DNA from: Metarhizium brunneum
Taxonomy: Eukaryota > Ascomycota > Sordariomycetes > Hypocreales > Clavicipitaceae
NCBI RefSeq assembly: GCF_013426205.1
Contig: NC_089422.1
Location: 9,542,625-9,606,624 of the forward strand
Direction of reading: 5' to 3'
DNA: 64,000 nt
Of the stretch, positions 47,820-57,968 are shown piece after piece (within the stretch, counting starts at the first letter, position 1; the number at the start of each line of letters is the position of its first letter). The notes below the pieces were generated by a model. That model saw only the letters and a list, made by a program, of their open reading frames with translations, searched no databases and was not told the DNA's origin. The translations under genes were made by a program, and so were the position numbers.

Positions 47820-50800
47820 ATGAAAAGAAAGACGCTAATGACCCTCAACGCAACCCAGAACGGACGAAGCGACAAAATGGTATTAGACGCCGAAGTCATG
47901 GGACATCGCGTTCGCATACTTGTGGACAGTGGCGCGATGGGCAACTATATCTCACCCAGAGTTGTGAATCGTTACCAACTACCGTGGAAACACAAAGAGG
48001 CACCATACGAGTTAACTGATATCGAAGGAAAACTTTTTGCCTATAATGACGGAATCATTAACCAAGAGACTGATCATCTCGAAGTACAGATTCAAAGTCA
48101 TTCAGAAGTGATTCAACTCGATGTTATGGACGTATCGGAACACGACCTAGTGTTAGGGTACCCATGGTTATGGGAGAGTAACCCACTGATCAACTGGAGG
48201 ACAGGCCAACTGAAGTGGAACGAGACTTCAGGCCAACAGAATCAGCAGAATTCGGAAGAAAGAACGAAATTTCGTCATAACTTAGCTCATGAACAGAGTT
48301 CTGAAGAAAAAGAACCTTCAAGCAAGTTATCCAAGGACCAACGACAACAAACAAGCGGCAGAAAAGCAGTCAAAACAATTGGATCCACCGTAACGACCTC
48401 GACGGCGCTACAAACCGGGATACGAACAACAATAAGCAACAAGAAGACAAAAGCCAAGATCCGAAAGGTTATTGCCACCTTAAGGAAAGACCTCGCGAAC
48501 ACAAACAAGAAACTCGAAGGAGAAAAGAGGAACGAGAACGATAAAGACGACAAAAGCCCAATAACGAAAGAAGAAAGACTCAAGAATATCCCTAAGGAAT
48601 ACCGGAAATACGAAAAATTATTCGCAGAAGAATTAGAAACCGGATTACCAGAACACAGCCAATGGGATCATCAGATTGAATTGATAGACGGAAAGTCGAC
48701 AACATTCCATAAGATTTACAACTTAAACGCAAGAGAACTCGAAACACTACGGGAGTACATCGACGAGATGTTAGCGAAAGGCTACATCAGAGCATCCACA
48801 TCAGAAGCTGGATACCCAGTTATGTTTGTTCCAAAGAAAAACGGGAAACTGCGGTTAGTAGTGGACTATCGGCGATTGAACGCGATTACCATGAAGGATC
48901 GAACACCGTTGCCACTAATATCGGAACTACGGGACCGATTGCACGGAATGAATTGGTTCACCGCTTTGGACCTGAAGGGAGCATACAATTTGATTCGAAT
49001 AAAGAAAGGCCATGAATGGAAGACAGCCTTTAGAACGAAGTTCGGACTATTCGAATACCTGGTAATGCCATTCGGGCTTACCAACGCACCAGCGACATTC
49101 CAACGAATGATCAACAGCGTACTACGAAAATATTTGGACAATTTTGTGGTAGTGTATCTGGACGATATACTGATCTTCTCAAAAACCCTGGAAGACCACA
49201 AAAGACATGTACACAAGGTACTACAAGCGCTACAAGACGCGAAGTTACTAGTGGAACCAGCAAAAAGCAAATTCCATACCCAGGAAGTAGACTTCCTAGG
49301 ACACACGATACGACCAAACGAGATACGAATGGAAAAGACAAAGATTGAGGCAGTAAGGAACTGGCCAACACCGAAGAATGTCAAGGACATACAAAGCTTT
49401 AGAGGCTTTGCGAACTATTACAGGAGATTCATCAAGAGCTACGGCGAAATCGCAGCACCCTTGGATGAACTCACCAAGAAGGATAAGCAGTGGAATTGGA
49501 ACGATGAGGCGCAATGTGCCTTTGACAAGATCAAAGAACTCATCACATCCGAACCTGTTTTGAGAACCTTCGACCCAGAAAAAGAAACGGAACTAGAAAC
49601 CGACTCATCAGACTTTGCTCTAGGAGCACAAGTTGGACAAAGAGACGATGACGGAAAACTACACCCTATTGCGTTCTACTCGAAGAAACTTCATGGAGCA
49701 GAACTCAACTACCCCATCTACGACAAAGAATTCCTAGCAATCATCAATGCTTTCAAGGAATTTAGACACTATCTCATGGGAAGCAAACACAAAGTTAAGG
49801 TGTATACCGATCATAAGAACATCTCTCATTTTGCGACGACGCAACAATTGAATGGACGACAAATTCGATGGGCCGAATATCTTTCAGAATTCGACTACGA
49901 AATCATCCATCGAAAAGGATCCGAGAACGGACGAGCAGACGCTCTAAGTCGAAGAAGCGACTACGATACAGGAGTACCTACAGCAACAGGACCACTCCTT
50001 GAGATCAATAAAAATGGCAATTTCCAGCAGAAACAACTGAATGCCATATTGAAAGTACAGAAAGAAGACCCAGTATACGGCAAAATACACCAATGGGCAA
50101 CAGACAATATACAACACATTGGGGACGTACCGACGGGATGCACATGCCACCCAGGAGGAGTACCAATGTATGGAGAGAAAATCTGGATACCACCAGAATT
50201 ACAAGAAGAATGCATCAAAGAAATGCATGAACATCCAGTCTACGGACATCAAGGAATCCGCAAGACACTGGATAAGATACGACGACAATACGATTTCTCA
50301 GGAATCAAGAAAATGGTCGAAAAGGTTGTCAACGAATGCATACAATGCGGAAAAAGTAAGGCTTCACGACATAAGCCATACGGAGAACTGCAACCATTAC
50401 CAGTACCAACACGACCATGGGAATCGATAGCTTTCGATCATATTACGAAGCTACCAATGTCAAAAGAACCAATGACCAACGTGGAATATGACAGCATATT
50501 CGTGGTCACGGATAGACTCACAAAATACGGATACTTTTTACCGTACAGAGAAGCAAGCAATGCAGAAGAACTTGCATATGTGTTCTTACGAACAATAGCA
50601 AGTAACCATGGACTGCCAGAAGAAATCATATCGGACAGAGGAAGTACATTTACTTCTAAGTTTTGGCAAGCACTTATGGCACAACTTGGAACGAATCACA
50701 AGTTAAGCACCGCATACCATCCACAGACAGATGGACAGACGGAAAGATTGAACCAGACGCTTGAACAGTATCTACGATGTTACATCAATCATCAACAGGA

Positions 50801-51509
50801 CGATTGGGTTAAATGGTTACCTACAGCGCAATTGGCTTACAATAGCTCGATATCAGAATCGACAAAGCAAACACCAGCCTACGCCAATTACGGATTTAAT
50901 CCCGAAGTATTTCGAACACAGCGCGAAGGACCGCAAGCAGAACGAGCGATGCTGCAAGCAGATGAACTGAAGAGATTGCACGAAGAAATGCGACACGAAT
51001 TGGAATTCGTACGAAACAGAATGGCACAATACCATAATCGTAAAAGATCGAAGGGACCAATCTTTGGGGAGGGAGACATGGTCTACCTACTCCGACGAAA
51101 CATCAAAACAACGCGACCAAGCGACAAATTGGACTACAAAAAATTAGGACCATTCGCTATCAAGAAAAGAATATCGACAAACAACTACGAACTTTCATTA
51201 CCAAAGACTATGAGGAATCATCCTATAGTACACATTTCACTTCTTGAGAAAGCACCAAACAATGCACCAGCAGAAGAAGACATCGAAGTCATGAACGAAA
51301 CGGAATATGAAGTAGAACGGATCTTAGACATGAGGACAAGAAACAAAACACGCCAATATCTCATTAAATGGAAAAGCTATGGAGACGAGGAAAACACATG
51401 GGAACCTACGGAGCACCTGAAGAATTGCCAGCACCTATTACGGCAGTATCACCAGCAGCATTCAACAAGGCATCCCCAAACACAGCGTTCCAATCCAACA
51501 CGTCAATAG
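47784..51509 (+). CDS. Pol polyprotein (protease, RT, RNase H, integrase, chromodomain)
   Basis: Open in the -1 frame relative to gag (open from about 47685), so it is expected as a Gag-Pol fusion of about 1240 residues beyond the slip. Protease: LVDSGAMGNYIS near 47919. Reverse transcriptase: YLDDILIFS near 49155, with FTALDLKGAYNLIRI before it. RNase H: ETDSSDFALGAQ near 49591. Integrase: an HHCC-type zinc region ending CIQC near 50337, core Asp in VVTDRLTKYG, Asp in ISDRGSTFTSKFW, and Glu in TDGQTERLNQTLEQ. The C-terminus has a chromodomain (YEVERILDMR, YLIKWKSYGDEENTWEP) near 51307-51460, expected to guide integration to heterochromatin marks. No stop or frameshift was found in the frame. 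Confidence 0.96.
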   Translation, partial: RGTPSVKGLQAGMKRKTLMTLNATQNGRSDKMVLDAEVMGHRVRILVDSGAMGNYISPRVVNRYQLPWKHKEAPYELTDIEGKLFAYNDGIINQETDHLEVQIQSHSEVIQLDVMDVSEHDLVLGYPWLWESNPLINWRTGQLKWNETSGQQNQQNSEERTKFRHNLAHEQSSEEKEPSSKLSKDQRQQTSGRKAVKTIGSTVTTSTALQTGIRTTISNKKTKAKIRKVIATLRKDLANTNKKLEGEKRNENDKDDKSPITKEERLKNIPKEYRKYEKLFAEELETGLPEHSQWDHQIELIDGKSTTFHKIYNLNARELETLREYIDEMLAKGYIRASTSEAGYPVMFVPKKNGKLRLVVDYRRLNAITMKDRTPLPLISELRDRLHGMNWFTALDLKGAYNLIRIKKGHEWKTAFRTKFGLFEYLVMPFGLTNAPATFQRMINSVLRKYLDNFVVVYLDDILIFSKTLEDHKRHVHKVLQALQDAKLLVEPAKSKFHTQEVDFLGHTIRPNEIRMEKTKIEAVRNWPTPKNVKDIQSFRGFANYYRRFIKSYGEIAAPLDELTKKDKQWNWNDEAQCAFDKIKELITSEPVLRTFDPEKETELETDSSDFALGAQVGQRDDDGKLHPIAFYSKKLHGAELNYPIYDKEFLAIINAFKEFRHYLMGSKHKVKVYTDHKNISHFATTQQLNGRQIRWAEYLSEFDYEIIHRKGSENGRADALSRRSDYDTGVPTATGPLLEINKNGNFQQKQLNAILKVQKEDPVYGKIHQWATDNIQHIGDVPTGCTCHPGGVPMYGEKIWIPPELQEECIKEMHEHPVYGHQGIRKTLDKIRRQYDFSGIKKMVEKVVNECIQCGKSKASRHKPYGELQPLPVPTRPWESIAFDHITKLPMSKEPMTNVEYDSIFVVTDRLTKYGYFLPYREASNAEELAYVFLRTIASNHGLPEEIISDRGSTFTSKFWQALMAQLGTNHKLSTAYHPQTDGQTERLNQTLEQYLRCYINHQQDDWVKWLPTAQLAYNSSISESTKQTPAYANYGFNPEVFRTQREGPQAERAMLQADELKRLHEEMRHELEFVRNRMAQYHNRKRSKGPIFGEGDMVYLLRRNIKTTRPSDKLDYKKLGPFAIKKRISTNNYELSLPKTMRNHPIVHISLLEKAPNNAPAEEDIEVMNETEYEVERILDMRTRNKTRQYLIKWKSYGDEENTWEPTEHLKNCQHLLRQYHQQHSTRHPQTQRSNPTRQ

Positions 51510-52051
51510 CGCCTAGAGATTGCGCATCGATAACAGCCTCGGATTCGCGACGCTCCTCCTCCTCCAACTCATCCAGCGATTGCAGACCCAAGCGAGTCAT
51601 TTGTTGACCCTTGGTAACCAACTGCCGCTTTTGGCGGCGCAGTCGCGCTAGACGGGCCAGCGCTTCATTCAACTCAGCCTGAGCCTTGAGCATTTGCTCT
51701 TCCGCTCTCTCTTCCTCCTGATCCAAACGTTTCGATTCGGAAATAATGCGACCAACTACAAGGACACTCATTAGCAAAAAACAGTGACACACAAAAAGGA
51801 CACCTACGCGAGCTAATCGCGACACCAGAAGCATCACAGGAACGCCCCCGCCGCACGCATTCCCCGCACTTGGAGGAACGCTCAATCATCTTGCAACGAA
51901 GACCACGGGCGGAACAAAAGGAACACGGCATGACGTCGTAACCAAACGATTCAATGGAATCAGCCAAGCGATCGTTCCGTAAGGTAGAAGGAGCCTTCAA
52001 CGAGGGATCTTTTCGCTTTCGGGTACGAGGAACGACGGTACGACTGGACAT
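51406..52051 (-). CDS. Antisense Zn(II)2Cys6 / coiled-coil protein inside the retrotransposon
   Basis: Complement of join 51406..51755, 51808..52051; 197 aa. The 52-nt intron has GTAGGT, branch GCTAATG and TTGTAG in the antisense direction and keeps phase. Exon 1 carries six Cys with the exact spacing C-x2-C-x6-C-x8-C-x2-C-x6-C (CSFCSARGLRC, CGECVRRGRSC), the fungal Zn2Cys6 DNA-binding pattern. Exon 2 begins SLGRIISESKRL and forms a charged coiled coil (EEERAEEQMLKAQAELNEAL, RLRRQKRQLV) and an acidic segment SLDELEEEERRESEAV. The frame overlaps the last 104 nt of pol, tail to tail. It is transcribed from near the 3' LTR. Similar short proteins are, from memory, widespread in fungal genomes; here its origin is the retroelement. 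The function is unknown. Confidence 0.8.
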
Positions 52052-52179
52052 GGCGTCAGAAGGACATCACAAAGGATGAAAAGAAAGAGGAACTTACCAA
52101 CGAAAAGAAAAGGGCAGAGGAACTACTTATGAAACAAGGCCTAGGTCTTGAGGACAAGACCATGGGAGAGGGGACATCG

Positions 52180-52615
52180 TGTTACGACCCAGCACGTAGG
52201 CTGCAGGTTGGGCCGGCTGCATGGAGCCGCCGGGCGGCACAGGCATGACGGGCCACGGAACATTGGTCGGCACGACAGGACCAATGGGAAGGACGCTCAG
52301 TTATTATAAGTGAGCATGCACAACGCTCACCAGTGTTTGGAAGTGAGCATCGAGGATGCTCACCTCCGCGATAACTAGCAACCGTAGTATATAGGGACCC
52401 CCAAATTCGCTTCATAGATAGCCTCTAGCTCCTTAGCTTTCAACACAGATCATTACATTGAATAAGCCTCGCTTACAACTCTTTGACTCTGATCACTTGG
52501 TTACGGTCTACGACCTATTACCAACGTAACACCCAACTGCTCAGATTGACTGCCCTAGTGGCTCTGCCAACATAAACTACGACTAGTTTATCCCTTGGGA
52601 ACCTTAGCCGTTACA
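52180..52615 (+). repeat. 3' LTR of the gypsy element
   Basis: 436 bp that I could not distinguish from the 5' LTR by eye, including the same short ORF on the minus strand. Followed by the CCCAC target duplication at 52616-52620. Confidence 0.95.
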
Positions 52616-53405
52616 CCCACATAGAATCTTAGGCCAAGAATAGTAGAAGACTAGAACAGTAAATATTAATTATTTTTAGTATTTTTAAGTTATTTTTAAT
52701 TTTAATTTATTATTTATTTATTTAAGCTTTTAATAATAAATTTTAATTATTTTTATTACTTTTAAATACTTATTTAAAAACTTTAAAAAACTTTTTATTA
52801 TATACTTTAAATATAATAAATTATTATAAACTTAAATTAAAAGCTTAAATCTAAATAAAAATATAAGTAAAGCTAGATTAAACTTAATATAAATAAATTT
52901 TAAACTAAAAAAACTTAAATAAAACTAAATTAAACCTAATATAAATAAACTTTAAATTAAAATAAAATATATTAAAAAGGAAAAAAAAATAAAAAAAAAT
53001 TTAAGTTTATTTTTATTATTTAGTAATATATATATATAGCTATAAGTATAACTAGTTTATTATATAAATATTTTTTATTTTTTAAATTATATTTTTTTAG
53101 TTTTTTATATATTTTTTTAAATTATATTAATTTAAGTTGTTTTTTATAAGTTAATTTTTAAAGTAAGAGTTTTAACTATATTAAGTTAAAATAATCGGCG
53201 CATTACAATTAGGCTTTTTTACATTTACTATCTTGTCTGAACAGAGATAAGACACAGGGAAAATTGGCCGACTACCCTTTTGGTTCTTCCTCTTCTAAAA
53301 GGCATTCCGTACATCTACCATGTCTTGCACATTCGATTCTCGGTGTACAAGTTGAGCAAAGCAAGGACATGTCTTACGCGCTTCACATGGCAAGAAAAGC
53401 CGAAC
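52616..53405. repeat. AT-rich, RIP-like copy of a subtelomeric repeat
   Basis: About 52645-53200 is almost pure A/T with no ORF. The 21-mer CCTAATATAAATAAACTTTAA at 52935-52955 recurs exactly at 63836-63856 next to the telomere. A 42-nt stretch at 52865-52906 aligns with 63818-63859 with differences nearly all C to T or G to A. The block is therefore a mutated interstitial copy of telomere-adjacent DNA. 53215-53405 has more normal composition and no gene. Confidence 0.65.
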
Positions 53406-53655
53406 TGTGACAAGGGTTCAACGTAGAAGGCTTAGAGCAAAAGGGCTCAATTTAATAATAATCTCGTAGGATATCAAAGATCCTGAGTTACTAAGAGGAA
53501 AAAAAGGAAAAGTAACTACTTTATATACATAAAAGGAACGCCTAGGCCTAGAGCTCTTACCAAGGCACGTGTTCTAGCTGTGTAACTAACAGGTTTATTA
53601 TCGGTGAAGCCCTTTTGTTGCGCTTCACGATCTGTTGGGCCTTTTCCGTGTAACA
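53406..53655 (-). mobile_element. Solo LTR, 250 bp, inverse copy of the one at 36620, target duplication CGAAC
   Basis: On the minus strand it starts TGTTACACGG and ends TTGTCACA. The direct repeats CGAAC (53401-53405 and 53656-53660) flank it. It is similar along the whole length to 36620-36868, with scattered substitutions and small gaps. No internal element sequence adjoins it. Confidence 0.88.
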
Positions 53656-53861
53656 CGAACAGTGCAAATTTCAGGAATAGCTTCTGGGCATGACGTCTTG
53701 AGGGCAGCTTTCAGCATGCCAGCGGAGTAATTTGCGATTCGAATCCAAGTACACAGTATCGCCCTTCGGGCTGCATGTTCAGCCGTCAAGTTCCTCGCCT
53801 CGGCAACGTAACAGGGGTTGCAAGTATTTTACAAGACAACCCTGATATTCAACCAATGATT

Positions 53862-55151
53862 CTACAGCTCATCGCGACTGTCTTCATCTCTTCCCCCTCC
53901 CATTGCCTTTTCCCTTTCAAACCAATCATCGCAGTATCTCGAATCCATGTTTATTCGTTGTCCGAATGCGACACCTTTGGCAGCCGCGTACGTTGGATCT
54001 TCAGATATTAGCAGCTCAATCCTTGGAGCCTTTCCAGTCTCCACAACCCTAAAAGCTGGGTCTTTTTCCATGTCTGTAATTATTCCCCTGATGGCCTCTA
54101 CAACTTTTGGGTTATCCGCAGCCTCGCCTGACACGACGACGAGGAAGCTTTCTCGGTAATTGTCAGGTTGCTTGACATACTCTCTCACTCGGGACTTGAG
54201 GTGGTCCTGAAGCTCACGCCAAAATATCTCTTGGTCACTTGCCTGCTCCAGTTGGTTTAACCCGAACCTGGGGTTAATAGTTCCAAGCTGGGCACTACGA
54301 GCAGGCCAGAAGAAGCATGTTGATATCTGAAATGACGTGTATAAAGAGTGATTTGTTAAGCTAAAGACGCGTGTCGACGTTAATGGTAGGTTTCCCATTT
54401 TCCATCTAATAATGACAACACTCACCTGACAAGATACACCACATCATATTTGTGAAAGTTCTCGTTGGTCCATTCCGGGCCGTTACAAAAAAGATCTGGA
54501 CATAGCATACGCCTATTGGCCGCAAGAATAGTATTAGCCTCGCCAAGATAAACAGGCGTCATACTCTCCATCTTTACAGTTCGTAAGCCCGCAAGTTTTT
54601 GTGCCCTTTTAATATAACTTATTTGTAGGGTTTCTTCATAGCTCCAGGCGATTATATACGGCGCGGTAATAACCACTGTAGCCGGTAAAGGAGCACCTAG
54701 AACAGCTTCTGATGAGGTTCGCAGTGCAATAAGCATCTCGGCAAGGATTACTGCGCCATCTGGCCCACCGATTCCCATGTATTGCTTTAAGAGCCTTGAC
54801 AGGTCTTCGCGCTGTATCTCAGCATGGGGAGGATACCACCAGGCCTCTTGTTGCTTTTGTAGCTCGCTTTGTAAAAAGGCCTGGTAGCGCTGACTCCCTT
54901 CTACCTTGGCGAGCTGAAGAACAGTTCCATTGGAAAAGTGTGCAACCGCGGTTCTGAACGCGTGACAAATTAGCATGTGGCTATTGAGCAAACAAGTCAT
55001 CTTACCCGTAGGACTGTCCGAGGTCAAAGCCAATGGCTGGTCGAAGGTCAACTACGCTCGAGGCGGTGAAAGGCAGGGAGGCTAACAAAAAGAAAAATGT
55101 TGTGAATGCAGCGCTTCTAGTGACTAAGCTACGTGATACGAGATCGGCCAT
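53862..55151 (-). CDS. Secretory-pathway HSP70-like ATPase-domain protein ending in RDEL
   Basis: Exon 1 55151..55006 and exon 2 from 54953 are clear (intron GTAAGA...TTCAG). The join to the last exon is ambiguous: either 54953..54426 to 54294 (strong GTGAGT donor) or 54953..54431 to 54326 (strong TTTCAG acceptor). Both keep frame and give 368 or 377 aa. The N-terminus has a hydrophobic signal (FTTFFFLLASLPFTASS) followed by AIGFDLGQSYGTAVAHF, like the first phosphate loop of HSP70/actin ATPases. LVVVSGEAADNPKVVEAIRG resembles their adenosine loop. No substrate-binding domain follows. The last four residues are RDEL, an ER-retrieval-type tail. An ER-luminal HSP70-like protein is inferred; a BiP-type chaperone would be much longer. 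Confidence 0.7.
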
Positions 55152-55723
55152 CCCTAGTACTGAAGCAGCCGTCTCGCTGCGGTTGTCTGAATGACGTGGT
55201 TTGTCGAGTGTGTTGTTGGGCGACAATGGTGAAAAGTCTGGTAAAATTTACCCTTGGCGATGTACTGGTGAGGTGGCCAGATCGATGACTTCTGCCTCAG
55301 GCTACATTCCAACAAGACCCAAAAAAAAAGAATGATAAAAAAGGGGGAAGAAAGTGATAGAAATAAAAGGAGAGATAAATAAGACAAGTAAACAAGAAAA
55401 ACCAAGGAGACTATATAAGTAGGTACACCAAAATAAAATTTACATTCCTATAAATTTAAATTACTAAGCCAACTACAACAGCTCCAATTATCTAAAAAAA
55501 TCATTTTAGGGAACCAGACTTCTTAAAATCCTTATAAGGAAGCGAGTTACTGAAGAGCGATGCCATAAAAACTATACTATATAAGCGTCTAGCCGAAGAC
55601 GGCCATGCTTGCGATACAATGTATTTATAGCTTATTTTTCATGTTTTCAGGAGTAAGAACGAACCAAGCAAGCAATTTGGGAATTATTATACGCGAAAAA
55701 TGACAAATTGAAAGCTTATCAGC
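55152..55723. other. Upstream region of the RDEL protein and 3' region of the LysM gene
   Basis: No gene. It includes poly-purine and A-rich stretches near 55320-55400. AAAAACTATACTATATAAG near 55567 matches the start of the small inverted-repeat family at 20053 and 62916. Confidence 0.4.
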
Positions 55724-57014
55724 TTAGCACAAATTTGTCGCTGGCGCCGCGTCATAAGTACATGTCCTTCTGCTCACACAATCGTCCTCCTTCTTCGCAC
55801 AACGCAAGTGCAGCGCCTTGAATTTCCATCCCTCGGTCCATAGACGCCGGCATTGGCCTTTATTAGCATAACCATAGCCGAACCATTTACCTGTGCAGTC
55901 AGGCTTCTCCCAGTAGCTGATCTGAATCTGTCCATCTGGACAATACCCCTCAGGGGAGATATCAAGAGATGCAACGGAGCAGCCAGTGCGAATACAGGTA
56001 CCGTCATTAACAGACAAGTCGTTGTAGACGGCGCCAGTACAGTCATTATGGTACTGTGTCCTTAAGCGAAAGGCGGGAATAATACCAGTACAAGCGTAGG
56101 CATTCGCCCATAAGCCGGTACATTGGCTGCCTGCCTGGGGGTTCCATTTAAGCAGATCAGCAACAGAGATGCCAACATTAGCTGCGATAGTAACGCATGA
56201 ATCACCTGCCTGTACAAGGTAGAACCGGTCGCAATTATCCACTATTCCTGGCTGTGTAGGAGACGGTGTTTTCACGCTAGTATCGGGCTTCGAAGGTGTC
56301 GGCTGTGGCTTATAGCCCATCACCGAGACACATGCATAGGTGTCTGCCCAGAGACTCCCGCACTTCTGGCCAGCGTTGGGGTTCCAGTTAAGGAAGTCTG
56401 TAAGAGGGATTCCGTTTTTGGAGGCAATATCTTGACACCTTTCACCTAGGGACACCCAGTAGAACTTGTTGCAATTCTCAACTATTCCTGGTTGAGTTGG
56501 TGTTGGAGTAGAGATGCCACTAAATGTTGAGAGTTTCCGGTTAGCACGACTCGATAACGCAAAGGCCGAAGAATAACAACCCACTTGTTTGGTTTCGTCG
56601 CAGTAGAACTACTGAGACTGGTGCTGCTGCTACTACCAGAAGTTGTAGATTTGAGAGTAGCAGGTGGTGCAGAGATTGGCTCCTGACTAGCCTCAATGCA
56701 GTACGATTTGCCAATGACAAAGTTGCCGCACGATGCTGCAATCACTGGATTCTAAAAATTGTCTTGTTAACCTGCTTGCCGGCCTTTGTTCCTCGTTATT
56801 ATACACATACCCAGCGTATCCATTGTTCATCAGTAATAAACCATTGATTGGGAATGTCCTGGCATGCAACGCTTCCGTCATCGTTGTCATACCAGAAAGT
56901 ACAATATTTGGTTGTAGAGGGATCGTAGGCGTATTTTGGCTGATTAGTACCGCCAGACAACACTTGTTGTGTAAGACAAGCCAAAAGAATCAAAGCAAAC
57001 GCTGATACCATCAT
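55724..57014 (-). CDS. Secreted protein with three LysM domains
   Basis: Complement of join 55724..56519, 56585..56751, 56811..57014; 388 aa with signal peptide (MMVSAFALILLACLTQQVLS). LysM 1 spans the first intron (YCTFWYDNDDGSVACQDIPN, then NPVIAASCG). A Ser/Thr-rich linker follows. LysM 2 (FYWVSLGERCQDIASKNGI, LNWNPNAGQKCG) and LysM 3 (FYLVQAGDSCVTIAANVGI, LKWNPQAGSQC) are joined by Pro/Thr linkers beginning TPTQPGIV. A Cys-rich C-terminal domain of about 110 residues has no family I can name. LysM modules bind chitin oligomers; secreted fungal LysM proteins shield hyphal walls or mask chitin from hosts. It is transcribed away from the chitinase gene, an arrangement known for subgroup C chitinases. 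Intron 2 donor GTGGGT was preferred over GTTGTT. Confidence 0.9.
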
Positions 57015-57968
57015 TAACAAGACGCTGTAAGCTAAAGTGGAAAAAGTCTGGTTCGTCTAGCTCAGCAGATAAGCCTTGCTGGTATTTGTCAGGTCAAAGA
57101 AAGATAGCAATGCCACATGTATATACAAGGACAGGACACAAGGCGCTTACATGTGGCGAAGGCTCCACAGCTTTCTGCATCTTTTAGCATTTTTATGTGG
57201 TCAACGACGCAAGATAAGCAATTCACAGTCGGCTATCCAATAACTCTCTCCTCGGCGACTTCCTCTTCCAGTCAAGAGGAGATGTATACTTCAGGTAAGT
57301 TCTGAGGCTCACCGGATGCGAACTGGATCATGAGATACCGAAATGAGCAAGAGAAGAAAATTTTGCACTGAACTGGAGCCCTGTCAGGGTGCAAGAAACT
57401 ATTGTGCCAGGAGAACAACAGCCCGTGCCGTCTGTAGGCCCCCTATTTGTGGGCCTCGAACGATAACTTCATGCAGCAACGTCACAATATTTGCTACGGC
57501 TCCTGGTGGCCAATCTTTCTAGTCCTGTATTACTCCACACTCCTCCAGTGTTGGAAATCTCCTCGGGCAAAAATGTCGACGGAAAAGTCTTCAGAGCATG
57601 TGGGATGTGTCAACAGGCCGATATTACATCGGGCCCCTTACAATTCATCTCCATGTTAGTCCACTCAGCCTTCCAACCCACTTATTGTATTCGAAATCTT
57701 TATTAATGCCAAGAAAATGACCTGAGAGGTATACTAGACGAATTCCATAATTGCCGTCACTTTTGTATTCCGAAATTCCTTGGCGTGTCAGCATGTGCCA
57801 CCCGAGGTTGACCTGATGTAAACGTTTAAAAAAGCAAGGGAACTGAGGAGACCGAGTAAACATATAAGAGCACCGGGTCCAGAGTCATACGCTAAAAGCA
57901 TGTAAAAACCGGGAATCTGGCAACACCTGCGAGTTCGGGCAGGAAAGGCTTAATCCATCCACCAAACA
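57015..57968. promoter_or_regulatory. Divergent promoter region of the LysM and chitinase genes
   Basis: 954 bp between the two divergent start codons. No gene is evident; short ORFs at 57447-57706 have no motif. Shared regulation of the pair is likely but no operator was recognised. Confidence 0.5.

Larger units (their letters stand above)
44805..52615 (+). mobile_element. Complete Ty3/gypsy chromovirus-type LTR retrotransposon, 7811 bp
   Basis: Two 436-bp LTRs (44805-45240, 52180-52615) appear identical base for base. The element is flanked by the 5-bp duplication CCCAC (44800-44804 and 52616-52620). Between them are gag (45304-47802), pol in the -1 frame (47784-51509) ending in a chromodomain, and an antisense gene (51406-52051). 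A purine tract GGGAGAGGGG lies before the 3' LTR. Order protease, RT, RNase H, integrase, chromodomain is Ty3/gypsy. Identical LTRs and intact frames point to recent insertion and possible activity. It landed at the border between the gene-rich arm and an AT-rich subtelomeric repeat. Confidence 0.97.

Noticed and set aside
48287..48583. Minus-strand hydrophobic ORF inside pol
   Set aside because: A Ser/Leu/Phe-rich shadow of a Lys/Glu-rich coding stretch.
52645..53200. Centromere-like or origin AT-rich block
   Set aside because: Direct sequence matches to the telomere-adjacent repeat, with C-to-T differences, explain it better as decayed subtelomeric repeat.
53775..54011. Plus-strand ORF opposite the RDEL protein
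   Set aside because: Shadow of the minus-strand gene; the minus frame carries coherent family motifs and the C-terminal RDEL.
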